From contig NC_013235.1 of the NCBI RefSeq assembly GCF_000024365.1, positions 4,712,001 to 4,776,000 on the forward strand: a stretch of 64,000 nucleotides of DNA, in the 5' to 3' direction. A program made the translations under genes and the position numbers. Of the stretch, positions 36,970-49,502 are shown in pieces. Within the stretch, counting starts at the first letter, position 1; each line of letters opens with the position of its first letter. The notes beneath the pieces were generated by a model, which was not told where the DNA came from, did no database searches, and saw only the letters and a program-made list of their open reading frames with translations. The stretch comes from Nakamurella multipartita DSM 44233 (GTDB taxonomy: Bacteria; Actinomycetota; Actinomycetes; Mycobacteriales; Nakamurellaceae).

Positions 36970-36975
36970 CGCGCG

Positions 36976-37815
36976 GTGACCGTGGACGCCCGTCGCCGGC
37001 AGCTCGGTGATTTTCTGCGCAGCCGCCGCGGGGCGCTGTCCCGGGCCGATTTCGGGCTGCCCACCCCGGCCCGGCAACGCAGCGCCGGCCTGCGCCGGGA
37101 GGAGGTCGCGGCGCTGGCCGGGGTGAGCGTCACCTGGTACACCTGGCTCGAACAGGGCCGGGACATCAATGCCTCCCGGCAGGTGCTGCAGGCCCTGGGC
37201 CGGGTGCCACGGCTGACCGCGACGGAGTCGGCGTACCTGCTCTCCCTCGGTGGCTACACGCCGAGCGAGCCGGACCGGCCCGGGTCGGGCGAGCCGGCCC
37301 CGCCCCACCTGGCCCGGCTGCTGGACAGCCTGTGGTTCCCCGCCTTCGCGCTGTCCATGGATTGGACGATCACCGGCTGGAACGCCGCCTACGCGGCGCT
37401 GTACTCGCGGATCGAGTCGCTGCCGGCCAGCGAGCGGAACCTGCTGTGGCTGGTCTTCACCGATCCGCACCTGCGCGACATGCTCCCGCACTGGGAGCAG
37501 GACAGCCGGCACTTCGTGGCCGAATTCCGCGGTGAATCCGGAGCCCAGCTCGCCTCCGGCGCCCACTCGGCCCTCATCGCGCGACTGTCGCAGGCCAGCG
37601 GTGAGTTTCGGGAGCAGTGGGCCGATCTCACGGTCGAACGATTCGCCTCCCGTCGCCGCCAGTTCCGCCATCCCGAGGCCGGACTGCTGGAGTTCGAGCA
37701 CCATCGGCTGGTGCCCTCCGACCATCCCGACCTGCATCTGATCGCGTACCTGACCGACCCGGACAGCGCGACGGCGGCGTGGTTCCGGCGCGCGGATCGC
37801 CCGGAACCGCCCTGA
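36976..37815 (+). CDS. XRE-type regulator with MmyB-like ligand-binding domain
   Basis: Protein of 279 residues. The N-terminal helix-turn-helix (LGDFLRSRRGALSRADFGL, then RRSAGLRREEVAALAGVSVTWYTWLEQGRD) is the actinobacterial XRE variant with the LRREEVA and YxWLEQGR hallmarks. Residues about 110-270 form a PAS-like MmyB domain (WTITGWNAAYAALY). MmyB-like domains bind fatty-acid-like ligands in a streptomycete homologue, and these regulators often control an adjacent reductase gene. Here the neighbours are ilvD (divergent) and a LysR gene, so the target is not obvious. Repeats in its promoter suggest autoregulation. Confidence 0.88.
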   Translation: MTVDARRRQLGDFLRSRRGALSRADFGLPTPARQRSAGLRREEVAALAGVSVTWYTWLEQGRDINASRQVLQALGRVPRLTATESAYLLSLGGYTPSEPDRPGSGEPAPPHLARLLDSLWFPAFALSMDWTITGWNAAYAALYSRIESLPASERNLLWLVFTDPHLRDMLPHWEQDSRHFVAEFRGESGAQLASGAHSALIARLSQASGEFREQWADLTVERFASRRRQFRHPEAGLLEFEHHRLVPSDHPDLHLIAYLTDPDSATAAWFRRADRPEPP

Positions 37816-37843
37816 TCGCCGGCCCCCTGATCCCGGCGACAGC

Positions 37844-37849
37844 GACAAT
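37844..37849 (+). promoter_or_regulatory. -10 box for the LysR-type regulator
   Basis: GACAAT, six bases before the ATG at 37856. Confidence 0.4.
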
Positions 37850-37855
37850 CACCGG

Positions 37856-38821
37856 ATGGATCCCCGCCGATTGCTGTTCCTGTCCGAGCTGGCCCGGCTC
37901 GGATCCATGCAGCGGGTGGCCGACGAGCTGGACGTGACGACCTCCACCGTCTCCCAGCAGATCGCGGCGCTCGGCCGGGAGCTGCGGGTACGCCTGATCG
38001 AACCGGACGGCCGCCGGGTGCGCCTGACCCCGGCCGGGCGCCGGCTGGCCGAACACGCCGCCACCATCCTGGCCGGGATCGACGCCGCCCGGCGCGATCT
38101 CGGCTCGGACGAGCCCGGGGGCACGGTCACCGTGGCCGGCTTCGCCACCGGCATCCGGCAGGCATTGATCCCGGTGATCCGCCGGCTGGCCGCCGACCGG
38201 CCGCGAATCACCCTGCACGTCCACGAACACGAGCCACCGGAGGCGATGGCCGCGCTGGCCGCCGGCGCGATCGATCTGGCCCTGGTCTACGACTACTCGC
38301 TGGCCCCGCTGCGGGTCGAACCGAGCGTCGAGGTGACCCGGCTCTGGACGGCCGCCTGGGCACTGGGCGTCCCGGCGGCGGCCGGGCCGCAAGCGATCGA
38401 GCCGGTGCCCGAACCGGCTGCGGCGGCGGACTCCCCCGCCACGCTCCGGCAATTCCGGGACCATCAGTGGATCGTCAACTCCCGCAACACCGCCGACGAG
38501 GACGCGCTGCGCATCATCGCCTCGATGGCCGACTTCGAACCCGAGATCGCCCACCGGGCCGACAGTCTGGACCTGGTCCAGGACCTGATCACGGCCGGCC
38601 ACGGGGTCGGGCTGCTGCCGGCGGACGGCGCCGTCGCGCCCGGCATCCGACTGCTGCCGCTGACCAACCCGCCGGCGCTGCTGCGCGCGTTCGCGGTCAC
38701 CCGGCGCGGGCACACGCAATGGGCGCCGTTGGCCCTGGTGCGCCGGATGCTCGTCGAGCACGCCTCGCGCATGACGGAGGGCAAGACAGCGGTCAGGACA
38801 GCGGGCCCGACAGCGGGCTGA
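37856..38821 (+). CDS. LysR-family transcriptional regulator
   Basis: Protein of 321 residues. The winged helix-turn-helix is at the N terminus (LLFLSELARLGSMQRVADEL, then TTSTVSQQIAALGRELRVRL). The effector domain has the two alpha/beta subdomains of periplasmic-binding type (GTVTVAGFATGIRQALIPVI in the first). A Pro/Ala-rich insertion occurs near residues 175-195. The usual divergent LysR target is absent, because all three regulators in this stretch point the same way. It may act elsewhere. Leaderless ATG after GACAAT. Confidence 0.88.
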   Translation: MDPRRLLFLSELARLGSMQRVADELDVTTSTVSQQIAALGRELRVRLIEPDGRRVRLTPAGRRLAEHAATILAGIDAARRDLGSDEPGGTVTVAGFATGIRQALIPVIRRLAADRPRITLHVHEHEPPEAMAALAAGAIDLALVYDYSLAPLRVEPSVEVTRLWTAAWALGVPAAAGPQAIEPVPEPAAAADSPATLRQFRDHQWIVNSRNTADEDALRIIASMADFEPEIAHRADSLDLVQDLITAGHGVGLLPADGAVAPGIRLLPLTNPPALLRAFAVTRRGHTQWAPLALVRRMLVEHASRMTEGKTAVRTAGPTAG

Positions 38822-38844
38822 TCCGCCGGCCGCCGGCCACCCGC

Positions 38845-38865
38845 TCGAATCGTTTCGACTACGGT
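38845..38865 (+). promoter_or_regulatory. LacI-type operator and -10 box in front of lacI
   Basis: TCGAATCGTTTCGAC (38845-38859) has the LacI central CG and is identical over 15 bases to half of the operator at 23643-23674. TACGGT (38860-38865) follows directly and is six bases before the ATG, a leaderless promoter. A repressor bound here would cover the promoter. Confidence 0.65.
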
Positions 38866-38871
38866 GTCGGT

Positions 38872-39921
38872 ATGTCTGGCTCCCGGGCGACCCTGGCCCA
38901 GGTCGCGGCCCGCGCCGGCGTCTCGGTCTCGACCGCCTCGCTGGCCTTCAGCGGGTCCGGCCCGGTGTCGGCGGCGACCCGCGAGCGGGTGCTCGCCGCG
39001 GCCGAGCAACTGCGCTACGCCGGTCCCGACCCGCGGGGCCGCTCCCTGCGGCAGGGCCGCTCCGGGATCATCGCGGTGGTCATGGAGGACCGGGTGCTGG
39101 CCGCCTTCCGCGATCCGGTGCGCATCGCCGTGCTCGACGGGATCGCCCAGGAGACCTCGGCCCAGGGCCAGGGGCTGCTGCTGCTCTCCGACGTCGGGGA
39201 GAGCGCGGACGCCATCGGCACCGCCACCATGGACGCGGCCATCCTGCTGGCCTTCAGCTACCGCAGCGACCCCACGGTCGAACTGCTGCGCCGCCGGGTG
39301 GTCCCGCTGGTCGCCCTGGGCGGCCCCGACCACGGCCTGCTGACCATCTCCATCGACGACGAAGCGGCCAGCGCGGCGGCGGCCGCCCACCTGGCCGGCC
39401 TGGGCCACACCGACGTCGCGATCGTGACGCTGCCGCTGGTCAACGTGGATTCGCCGGCGGCCCGCGGGCCACTCACCGCCGACGCGATGCGCGCCGCCTC
39501 AGTGACGGTCTCGCTCACCCGGCTGCGCGGCGCCCGGTCGGTCTTCCCGGCCGCCGCGGGCTGGGTCAGCGCGGCCAGTTCGGTCGACGAGGGCATGATC
39601 GCCGGGCAGGCGCTGCTGGCCGATCCCGCGCGCCGGCCCACGGCGGTGATCGCGCAGAGCGACCTGCTGGCCGCCGGCGTCATCCGGGCCGCACACGAGC
39701 TCGGCCTGTCCGTGCCGGGCGAGCTGTCGGTGATCGGGTTCGACGGGATCCCGCTGGACCGGATCATCCCGCAGGACCTGACCACGATGGTGCAACCGGC
39801 CGCCGCCGAGGGCCGGGCCGCCGGTCGCGCCGTGCTGGACCTGCTGGCTGGGGAACACCCCCGGTCCACCAGCTTCCAGTGCACGTTCCACCCGGGCGCC
39901 ACCACCGCCCGCCCCGCCTGA
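38872..39921 (+). CDS. LacI-family transcriptional regulator (probably controls the MFS gene at 22.3-23.6 kb)
   Basis: Protein of 349 residues. The DNA-binding head (ATLAQVAARAGVSVSTASLAF, then RVLAAAEQLRYAGPDPRGRSL) is followed by a sugar-binding periplasmic-type core (GIIAVVMEDRVLAAF near its start) and the characteristic VIGFDGIPLDRIIPQDLTTM near the end. No transport or catabolic genes sit next to it; its downstream neighbour pyrF is convergent. The operator in front of it recurs, in doubled form, before the MFS transporter 15 kb away, so that gene is the best candidate target along with autoregulation (inference). The ligand is unknown, probably a sugar. Confidence 0.88.
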   Translation: MSGSRATLAQVAARAGVSVSTASLAFSGSGPVSAATRERVLAAAEQLRYAGPDPRGRSLRQGRSGIIAVVMEDRVLAAFRDPVRIAVLDGIAQETSAQGQGLLLLSDVGESADAIGTATMDAAILLAFSYRSDPTVELLRRRVVPLVALGGPDHGLLTISIDDEAASAAAAAHLAGLGHTDVAIVTLPLVNVDSPAARGPLTADAMRAASVTVSLTRLRGARSVFPAAAGWVSAASSVDEGMIAGQALLADPARRPTAVIAQSDLLAAGVIRAAHELGLSVPGELSVIGFDGIPLDRIIPQDLTTMVQPAAAEGRAAGRAVLDLLAGEHPRSTSFQCTFHPGATTARPA

Positions 39922-39963
39922 CCCCACCCCCGCCGTCCAGCAGGCGCGGCCCAAGCCTTGGGT

Positions 39964-40024
39964 GTTGATCATGGGAAGGGTGCGGTTTTCGCGGCGCGAA
40001 AACCGCACCCTTCCCATGATCAAC
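39964..40024. repeat. 61-bp perfect palindrome between convergent lacI and pyrF
   Basis: Two 30-base arms, beginning GTTGATCATGGGAAGG and ending as its exact complement, flank a single central G at 39994. All 30 pairs match. The transcript would fold into an extremely stable hairpin, so it could be the terminator for both genes. Its length and perfection are beyond an ordinary terminator, and it may be a copy of a dispersed palindromic element. Confidence 0.85.
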
Positions 40025-40074
40025 TTCAGCGGTTGGGGGCGCGCCGGCACACCCCCGCGGGGTCGCGGACGCGG

Positions 40075-40914
40075 TCAGGCCAGGGCGGTACGCAGCTCGT
40101 CCACGGTCCGGGCGGCGGCGTCGCGCAGCTTGCGCACCGAGGGCCCGGCGCCGAGCACCTGGCGGGAGGTGCTGGGCAGCAGCGCCCCGTGCGCATCGGC
40201 GAAAATGCGGCGCAGATCCTGCGCGGTCGCGCCCTGCGCACCCAGGCCCGGGGCCAGCATCGGGCCGTTCACCCCGGACAGGTCGACGCCGGTCCGGCCG
40301 ATCGTCGCGCCCACCACCAGGCCGATGGAGCCGATCGGGTCGTCGCCGGCGTTGAGCGCGCCGACCTGGTCGATGATCGACTGGGCGACGGTCTTCTCGT
40401 CCTGGCCCAGCGCGTGCTGCACCTGCTGGCCCTCCGGATTGGAGGTCAGGGCCAGCACGAACAGGCCGCGGCCCTCGGCCAGCGCGACGTCCACGGTGGG
40501 CAGCAGCGAACCGAACCCCAGGTACGGCGAGACGGTCAACGCGTCGGCGGCCAGCGGCGCTTCGTGGGTGAGGTACGCGGCGGCGTAGGCGGCCATGGTG
40601 GAACCGATGTCGCCGCGCTTGCCGTCCAAGATGCTCAGCGCGCCGGCCTCGCGGCAGGAGGTGAGCACCTCCTCCAGCACGGCGATGCCGGCCGCACCGT
40701 GCGCCTCGAAGAACGCCGACTGCGGCTTGAGCACGGCCACCGTCGGGCCGAGGGCCTCCACGACTGTCATCGCGAACCGCTCCAGACCGCCGGCGTCGTC
40801 CGGCAGGTCCCAGGCCTGCAGCAGGCCGGGGTGCGGGTCGATGCCCACGCACAGGGGGCCGCGGGCGTCGATCGCGGCAACCAGGCGGTGGCCGAACGGC
40901 TCGGTGATCGTCAT
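40075..40914 (-). CDS. pyrF: Orotidine-5'-phosphate decarboxylase, type 2
   Basis: Enzyme of 279 residues that makes UMP from OMP, the last step of pyrimidine synthesis. It is of the actinobacterial type 2 (longer than the 230-residue type 1), with CVGIDPHPGLLQAW near the N terminus, the catalytic Lys/Asp cluster in ILDGKRGDIGSTM and TVSPYLGFGSL. It is the last gene of the pyr cluster, 24 bases after the F420-dependent oxidoreductase gene. The long palindrome at 39964-40024 lies 50 bases downstream. Confidence 0.94.
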   Translation of the reverse strand: MTITEPFGHRLVAAIDARGPLCVGIDPHPGLLQAWDLPDDAGGLERFAMTVVEALGPTVAVLKPQSAFFEAHGAAGIAVLEEVLTSCREAGALSILDGKRGDIGSTMAAYAAAYLTHEAPLAADALTVSPYLGFGSLLPTVDVALAEGRGLFVLALTSNPEGQQVQHALGQDEKTVAQSIIDQVGALNAGDDPIGSIGLVVGATIGRTGVDLSGVNGPMLAPGLGAQGATAQDLRRIFADAHGALLPSTSRQVLGAGPSVRKLRDAAARTVDELRTALA

Positions 40915-40938
40915 GCTGGCGATCTTCTCATCGCGACC

Positions 40939-41868
40939 TCACGCCCGCGCCCCGCCGGTGGCCGACCGGGCCGCGAGGAAGTCGATGGTCGGCGCGAGCT
41001 GGTCCCGCGCCCCGAACGGGACGGCCAGGAACTCGGTGACGCCGGCGGCCGCGAGCCGGTCGAGGCCGGCCGCCAGCACGTCCTCGTCGCCGACGATCGC
41101 CAGGTCGGCCGGACCGTCGGCCCCCTCCCGGTCGAGCATGGCGCGGTAGTTGGGCAGCTGCCCGTAGACGGCGAACTGGCGGGCGGCCCGCTCCCGGGCC
41201 GCCGCGGGGTCGTCGGTCAGGCAGATCGGCAGGCCGGCCACCACCCGGGGCGCCGGCCGGCCGGCCTCCGCGGCGGCCTCGGTCAGCACCGGAACCGTAT
41301 GCCGGGCCAGGGTTTCCGGGCCGGTCATCCAGGTGACGGTGCCGTCGGTCAGCCGCCCGGCCAAGCGCAGCATCACCGGTCCGAGGGCCGCCACCAGCAC
41401 GGACGGCGGCTCCGACCCGGGGATGGTCAGCCGGGCGTTCACCCGCATCGTCTCGCCGGTGAAGTCGACCCGCTCACCCCGCAGCAGCCCGCCGAGCACG
41501 GTCAGGTACTCGCGCATGTGCCGGGCCGGCTTGGTGTAGTCCAGGCCGAACATGTCCTCGATCACCGAGCGGTGGCTGGGCCCGACCCCCAGGGTCAACC
41601 GGCCGCCAGTCAGCGCCTGCACGGTCAACGCCTGCGCCGCCAGCGCGGTGGGATGGCGCGGGTAGGTGGGCACGACGGCGGTCCCGAACTCGATGCCCGG
41701 CAGCTGGGCGCCGGCGACCGCCAGCATGGTCAGCGCGTCGGCACCGAAGATCTGGGCCAGCCAGACACTGCCCGCGCCGCGCTCGGCCAGCGACCGGATC
41801 TGCTCGATCTGGTCGCCCGGGGCACTGCCTCGGCCGGCGATGTCCCCGACCCCGATGCCGATTCTCAT
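40939..41868 (-). CDS. F420-dependent LLM-class oxidoreductase
   Basis: Protein of 309 residues with the luciferase-like TIM barrel (MRIGIGVGD at the N terminus, LAQIFGADALTMLAVAG, GTAVVPTYPRHPTALAAQAL and LTLGVGPSHRSVIEDMFGLDY). These features fit F420-dependent members rather than FMN-dependent ones, and the window also carries fbiC. The substrate is unknown. It sits inside the pyrimidine cluster between pyrD and pyrF, but TACCGT eight bases before the ATG suggests that it also has its own leaderless promoter, which would drive pyrF too. Confidence 0.85.
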   Translation of the reverse strand: MRIGIGVGDIAGRGSAPGDQIEQIRSLAERGAGSVWLAQIFGADALTMLAVAGAQLPGIEFGTAVVPTYPRHPTALAAQALTVQALTGGRLTLGVGPSHRSVIEDMFGLDYTKPARHMREYLTVLGGLLRGERVDFTGETMRVNARLTIPGSEPPSVLVAALGPVMLRLAGRLTDGTVTWMTGPETLARHTVPVLTEAAAEAGRPAPRVVAGLPICLTDDPAAARERAARQFAVYGQLPNYRAMLDREGADGPADLAIVGDEDVLAAGLDRLAAAGVTEFLAVPFGARDQLAPTIDFLAARSATGGARA

Positions 41869-41876
41869 GGTGGACG

Positions 41877-41882
41877 ACGGTA
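41877..41882 (-). promoter_or_regulatory. -10 box for the F420-dependent oxidoreductase gene
   Basis: TACCGT on the minus strand, eight bases before the ATG at 41868, in the 39-base gap after pyrD. It may give pyrF a PyrR-independent supply. Confidence 0.4.
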
Positions 41883-41907
41883 GTCCGATCCGATCGCGCC
41901 GGGCGGC

Positions 41908-42975
41908 TCAGCGGGCGGCGATGGCCTTGTTCAACGAGGTCACCAGCGGCGGCCCGCCGAAGATGAACCCGGTGTAGAGCTGCAGCAGGCTGGCCCCGGC
42001 GTCGAGCATGCGCAGCCCGTCGTCGACCGTGCCGATGCCGCCGACGCCGATCACCGGCAGGTCGCAGTGGGCGGTGACGAAGCGGACCACTTCCAGCGAT
42101 CGGGGGGCCAGCGGCCGCCCGGACAGCCCACCGGCTTCCGCGGCGGTGGCCGCGTCGCCGGCAGCCAGGCCCGGCCGGGTCAAGGTGGTGTTGGTGGCGA
42201 TCAGCCCGGCGATGCCGCGGTCCACGCAGACCTCCAGCAGGTCGGCGATGGCCTGATCGGTCAGGTCGGGGGCGATCTTGACCAGCACCGGGACCGGCGT
42301 GCGCCGCTGCCCCAGCGACCAGGCCAGGCTGCCCGCCTCGGTGGTCAGCGCGGCCAGCAGCTCGTCCAGCGGGGCCCGATCCTGCAGGGTGCGCAGGCCC
42401 GGGGTGTTCGGGCTGGAGACGTTGACCGCGATGTAGTCCGCGAACGGGTAGACGGCGCGCAGCGAGGTCAGGTAGTCGCCGACGGCTTCGTCCACCGGAG
42501 TGATCTTGGACTTGCCCAGCGAGATGCCCAGCGGCACGCCGATCCGGCCGGTGGTGGCCAGCCGGGCGGCCAGCGCCTGCGCCCCGGAGTTGTTGAACCC
42601 CATCCGGTTGATGATCGCGCCGGAGGCGGGCAGCCGGAACAGCCGCGGCCGCGGGTTGCCCGGCTGCGGGTGCGCGGTGACGGTGCCGACCTCGACGTGA
42701 CCGAAACCCAGGGCCGGCCAGGCCTTCAGGGCCACGCCGTCCTTGTCCATGCCCGCCGCCAACCCGACGGCGGACGGGAAGTCCACCCCGAAGACGGTGC
42801 GCGGGCTGGGGTGTCGACGGCGCAGGCCGCCCAGCAGGCGCAGCGCCGGGGCCGACCGGGACACCCGGGCCAGCGCGGACAGGGTCCGGTGGTGGACCAC
42901 CTCCGGGTCACCCTTGCCCATCCGGAACAGCACCGGCCGGGCCACCCGCCGGTAGGCCACGCCGCCGACGCTCAT
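41908..42975 (-). CDS. pyrD: Dihydroorotate dehydrogenase (quinone), class 2
   Basis: Membrane-associated FMN enzyme of 355 residues that oxidises dihydroorotate to orotate with a quinone. The N-terminal extension ([22 protein letters not shown]) is the membrane/quinone-binding part of class 2 enzymes. The barrel shows [30 protein letters not shown], the active-site serine region in [11 protein letters not shown], and GVGGI and GAS near the C terminus for FMN phosphate. GGGGGAG precedes the ATG. 25 bases after carB, in the same operon. Confidence 0.95.
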   Translation of the reverse strand: MSVGGVAYRRVARPVLFRMGKGDPEVVHHRTLSALARVSRSAPALRLLGGLRRRHPSPRTVFGVDFPSAVGLAAGMDKDGVALKAWPALGFGHVEVGTVTAHPQPGNPRPRLFRLPASGAIINRMGFNNSGAQALAARLATTGRIGVPLGISLGKSKITPVDEAVGDYLTSLRAVYPFADYIAVNVSSPNTPGLRTLQDRAPLDELLAALTTEAGSLAWSLGQRRTPVPVLVKIAPDLTDQAIADLLEVCVDRGIAGLIATNTTLTRPGLAAGDAATAAEAGGLSGRPLAPRSLEVVRFVTAHCDLPVIGVGGIGTVDDGLRMLDAGASLLQLYTGFIFGGPPLVTSLNKAIAAR

Positions 42976-43000
42976 CGCACTCCCCCGACCGGCATCACGC

Positions 43001-46374
<3,374 letters not shown>

Positions 46375-46375
<1 letters not shown>

Positions 46376-47589
46376 CAGGCAGAAACCTTCCCAGTGGCGG
46401 ACTTCGTGCTCGCGGCTGGGCCGGCCGCCGCTCCGGTGGCCATCAGCTCGACGAACCGGTCGAACAGGTAGCCGGCGTCGTGCGGGCCGGCTGCCGCCTC
46501 CGGATGGAACTGCACCGAGAAGGCCTGCCGATCAAGGCATTCCAACCCCTCGACGACGCCGTCGTTCAGGCAGCTGAAGGCGACCTGGACCCGGCCGAAC
46601 TCGGTGTCGCTGACCCGGTCGATCGGCGCGTCCACCGCGAAGCCGTGGTTGTGCGCGGTGACCAGCACCCGGCCGGTCGCGTGGTCGCGCACCGGCTGGT
46701 TGATGCCGCGGTGCCCGAACTTGAGCTTGAACGTGCCGAAACCCAGGGCCCGGCCCAGGATCTGGTTGCCGAAGCAGATGCCGAACAGCGGGATCCCGGC
46801 GGTCAGGACGTCCCGGGTCAGCGCGACCATGGCGTCGGCGGTGGCCGGGTCGCCCGGGCCGTTGGACAGGAACACCCCGTCCACGCCGAGCGCGCGGATC
46901 TGCTCGATGGTGGTGGTCGCGGGCAGCACGTGCGTGCGGATGCCGCGCGCGGCCAGCATTCTCGGCGTGTTCGCCTTGATGCCCAGGTCGATCGCGGCGA
47001 CCGCGAAGCGCTCGGTCCCGTCGGCCGGGATGACGTGGCCCGCCTCGGTGCTGACCTCGCCGGTCAGGTCGGCGCCGGCCATCGACGGCTGGGCCCGCAC
47101 CTGCTCGAGCATGGCCGCCACCGTCAGCTCCGGGGTGCCGACCTGGTCACCGGCGAAGATGCCGCAGCGCATGGCGCCCGCGGTGCGCAGCCGGCGGGTG
47201 AGCGCCCGGGTGTCCACCCCGGCGATGCCGACGATGCCCTGCCGGGCCATCTCTTCCGGCAGCGAGGAGGTCGCGCGCCAGTTCGACGGCCGCGGGGCCA
47301 GGTCGCGGACCACGAACCCGGCCACCCAGATGGCGCCGGACTCGTCGTCGGACACCCCGTACCCGGCGCCGTCGGCCGATCCGGAGCCGGCCACCCAGCC
47401 GGTGTTGCCGATCTGCGGTGCGGTGGCCACCACGACCTGGCGGCGGTAGGACGGGTCGGTCAGCGTCTCCTGGTAGCCGGTCATCCCGGTGGTGAACACC
47501 GCCTCGCCGAAGGCGGTCCCCGACGCGCCGAAACCCTCGCCGTGGTAGACGGTGCCGTCTTCCAGGACCAGTACGGCCGGTGCGCTCAT
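46375..47589 (-). CDS. carA: Carbamoyl-phosphate synthase small subunit
   Basis: Glutaminase subunit of 404 residues. The N-terminal domain starts with [18 protein letters not shown]. The C-terminal class I amidotransferase has the nucleophile in [14 protein letters not shown], with catalytic His and Glu in [12 protein letters not shown]. It feeds ammonia to CarB. The ATG follows an AGGAGG ribosome binding site, and the start overlaps the stop of the upstream membrane protein gene by four bases (ATGA). Confidence 0.96.
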
Positions 47590-48110
47590 GTGGTCGCCTC
47601 CTCGCTCTTGCCGGGGTTGCCGGCCAGCAGATCCTTGGCCGCGACCAGGAACTCGGCCTGGCTGTCGCGGTCGTCGGCCCGCAGGCCGCTGTCCAGTTCG
47701 CTGGACCCGAGCCGCCAGCGGATGATCAGGATGCCGTCGGCCTGGGCCATCACCTTGCCGGCGATGCCGGGCGCGGTGGTGACCTCGATCAGGTCCTGGA
47801 CGGGCACGAAGATCGGGTCGGCGCCGTCCCGGTCGATCAGGATGCCGTCGTCGGTCAGCCGGACCAGGGCGTCGGCCCGCACGCCCAGCCCGCGGGCGAC
47901 GATCCGGTCCTGCCAGTGGCCGGCGGTCGTGGTCGAGACGTACAGCCCGGTCAGCGGCGGGGTCCGCACCTCGCCGAGCGTGTTGGGCACGGTCGGCAGC
48001 TCGGGCAGGCTGGACTGCCGCCCGCCGCGGTGCCGCCAGCCGACCCACATGCCCCAGGCGGCCAGCACGCAGACCAGGGCCAGACCCACGACCCACAGGG
48101 TGCGTTCCAT
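47586..48110 (-). CDS. Membrane-anchored protein of the pyrimidine operon, unknown function
   Basis: Protein of 174 residues with one N-terminal membrane helix ([21 protein letters not shown]) and a PH-like beta-rich cytoplasmic domain ([20 protein letters not shown], then [23 protein letters not shown]). It is locked between pyrC and carA by a TGATG overlap at its start and an ATGA overlap at its end, so it must be translated with them. Homologues occupy this slot in many actinobacteria as I recall. It might tether or modulate pyrimidine enzymes, but nothing in the sequence proves it. Confidence 0.75.
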   Translation of the reverse strand: MERTLWVVGLALVCVLAAWGMWVGWRHRGGRQSSLPELPTVPNTLGEVRTPPLTGLYVSTTTAGHWQDRIVARGLGVRADALVRLTDDGILIDRDGADPIFVPVQDLIEVTTAPGIAGKVMAQADGILIIRWRLGSSELDSGLRADDRDSQAEFLVAAKDLLAGNPGKSEEATT

Positions 48111-49417
48111 CAGCTCTCCGCTCCCAGGGCCACGCCGGCCGACGCGGTCCGCCGGCCCCGCAGGTAGGTGGCGACGACCCGGCCGGGCAGCTCCATCCCC
48201 TCGAAGGGGGTGTTGCGGGACAGCGAGGCGAAGTCCGCGCCGCGCACCGTCCAGCTCGCCTGCGGGTCCAGGAGCACCAGGTTGGCCGGCTCGCCGGCGG
48301 CGATCGGCCGGCCCTGGTCGGTCAGGCCGCCGATCCGGGCCGGCGCCTCGGCCATCACCCGGGCCACCCCGCGCCAGTCCAGCAGGCCGGTGCGGACCAT
48401 CGTGGCGATGACCACCGAGAGCGCGGTCTGCAGCCCGAGCATGCCGGGACTGGCGTTGTCCCACTCGGTTTCCTTGTCCTGGCTGGCGTGCGGGGCGTGG
48501 TCGGTGGCCACGATGTCGATCACGCCGGTGGCCAGCCCCGTCCGCAGAGCGCGCACGTCGGCCTCGGTCCGCAGCGGCGGGTTCACCTTGAACACCGGGT
48601 CGTAGCCCTGCGCCCGCTCGTCGGTGAGCAGCAGGTGGTGCGGGGTCACCTCGGCGGTGACGTTCGTGCCGCGCTTCTTGGCCGCGGCCACCACCTCCAC
48701 ACTGCCCGCGGTGGACAGGTGGCACACGTGCAGCCGGGAGCCGACGTGGTCGGTGAGCAGGCAGTCGCGGGCGATGATCGCCTCTTCGGCCACCGCCGGC
48801 CAGCCGGTCAGACCGAGCCGGGCGGACACCTCCCCCTCGTGCATCTGCGCGCCCTGGGTCAGACGCGGTTCCTGCGCGTGCTGGGCGATCACCCCGCCGA
48901 ACGCCTTGACGTACTCCAGGGCCCGGCGCATCAGCAGCGGGTCGGAGACGCAGTCACCGTCGTCGGAGAACACCCGCACCCGCGCCGCCGAGGTGGCCAT
49001 CGCGGCCAGCTCGGCCAGCTTCTGGCCCTTGCGGCCGACGGTGACCGCGCCGATCGGGTGCACGTCGACCAGTCCGGTCTGCTCGCCGAGCCGCAGCACC
49101 TGCTCGACGACCCCGGCGGTGTCCGCGGTCGGGTCGGTGTTGGGCATGGCGAACACCGCGGTGTAGCCGCCGAGCGCGGCCGCGGCCGACCCGGTGGCCA
49201 CCGTCTCGGCGTCCTCCCGGCCCGGCTCGCGCAGGTGGGTGTGCAGGTCGACCAGGCCGGGCAGCACGACCAGCCCGGCCGCGTCCACCACCTCGGCGTC
49301 CCGGGCCCGCGGGTCGGCGGCGGCGTCGGCCCCGACGGCGGCGATCACCCCGTCCACCACCAGGATGTCGGCGGGCTGTTCCCCGTACGGGGCCCCACCG
49401 GTGATCAACACGCTCAC
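48110..49417 (-). CDS. pyrC: Dihydroorotase
   Basis: Amidohydrolase of 435 residues closing carbamoyl aspartate to dihydroorotate. The metal-binding motif is [10 protein letters not shown]. Further metal ligands are in IAQHAQEP and [13 protein letters not shown], and the catalytic aspartate in [10 protein letters not shown]. This is the type I (bacterial/CAD-like) family. The GTG at 49417 follows GGGAGGGC at good distance; the alternative seven codons upstream is less likely. The 85-base gap to pyrB holds no gene. Confidence 0.94.
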   Translation of the reverse strand: MSVLITGGAPYGEQPADILVVDGVIAAVGADAAADPRARDAEVVDAAGLVVLPGLVDLHTHLREPGREDAETVATGSAAAALGGYTAVFAMPNTDPTADTAGVVEQVLRLGEQTGLVDVHPIGAVTVGRKGQKLAELAAMATSAARVRVFSDDGDCVSDPLLMRRALEYVKAFGGVIAQHAQEPRLTQGAQMHEGEVSARLGLTGWPAVAEEAIIARDCLLTDHVGSRLHVCHLSTAGSVEVVAAAKKRGTNVTAEVTPHHLLLTDERAQGYDPVFKVNPPLRTEADVRALRTGLATGVIDIVATDHAPHASQDKETEWDNASPGMLGLQTALSVVIATMVRTGLLDWRGVARVMAEAPARIGGLTDQGRPIAAGEPANLVLLDPQASWTVRGADFASLSRNTPFEGMELPGRVVATYLRGRRTASAGVALGAES

Positions 49418-49502
49418 AGCGCCGCCCTCCCGGGGCACCTCGCAGGCTCGGTCGCCCCGAGGGCGCCGCTCCTGTGCCTATGGTTCGCTCGGCCAGCCTC
49501 GC

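Noticed and set aside
39964-40024. Insertion-sequence end or CRISPR-like repeat
   Set aside because: There is a single palindrome with no transposase, no target duplication and no spacer-repeat series.
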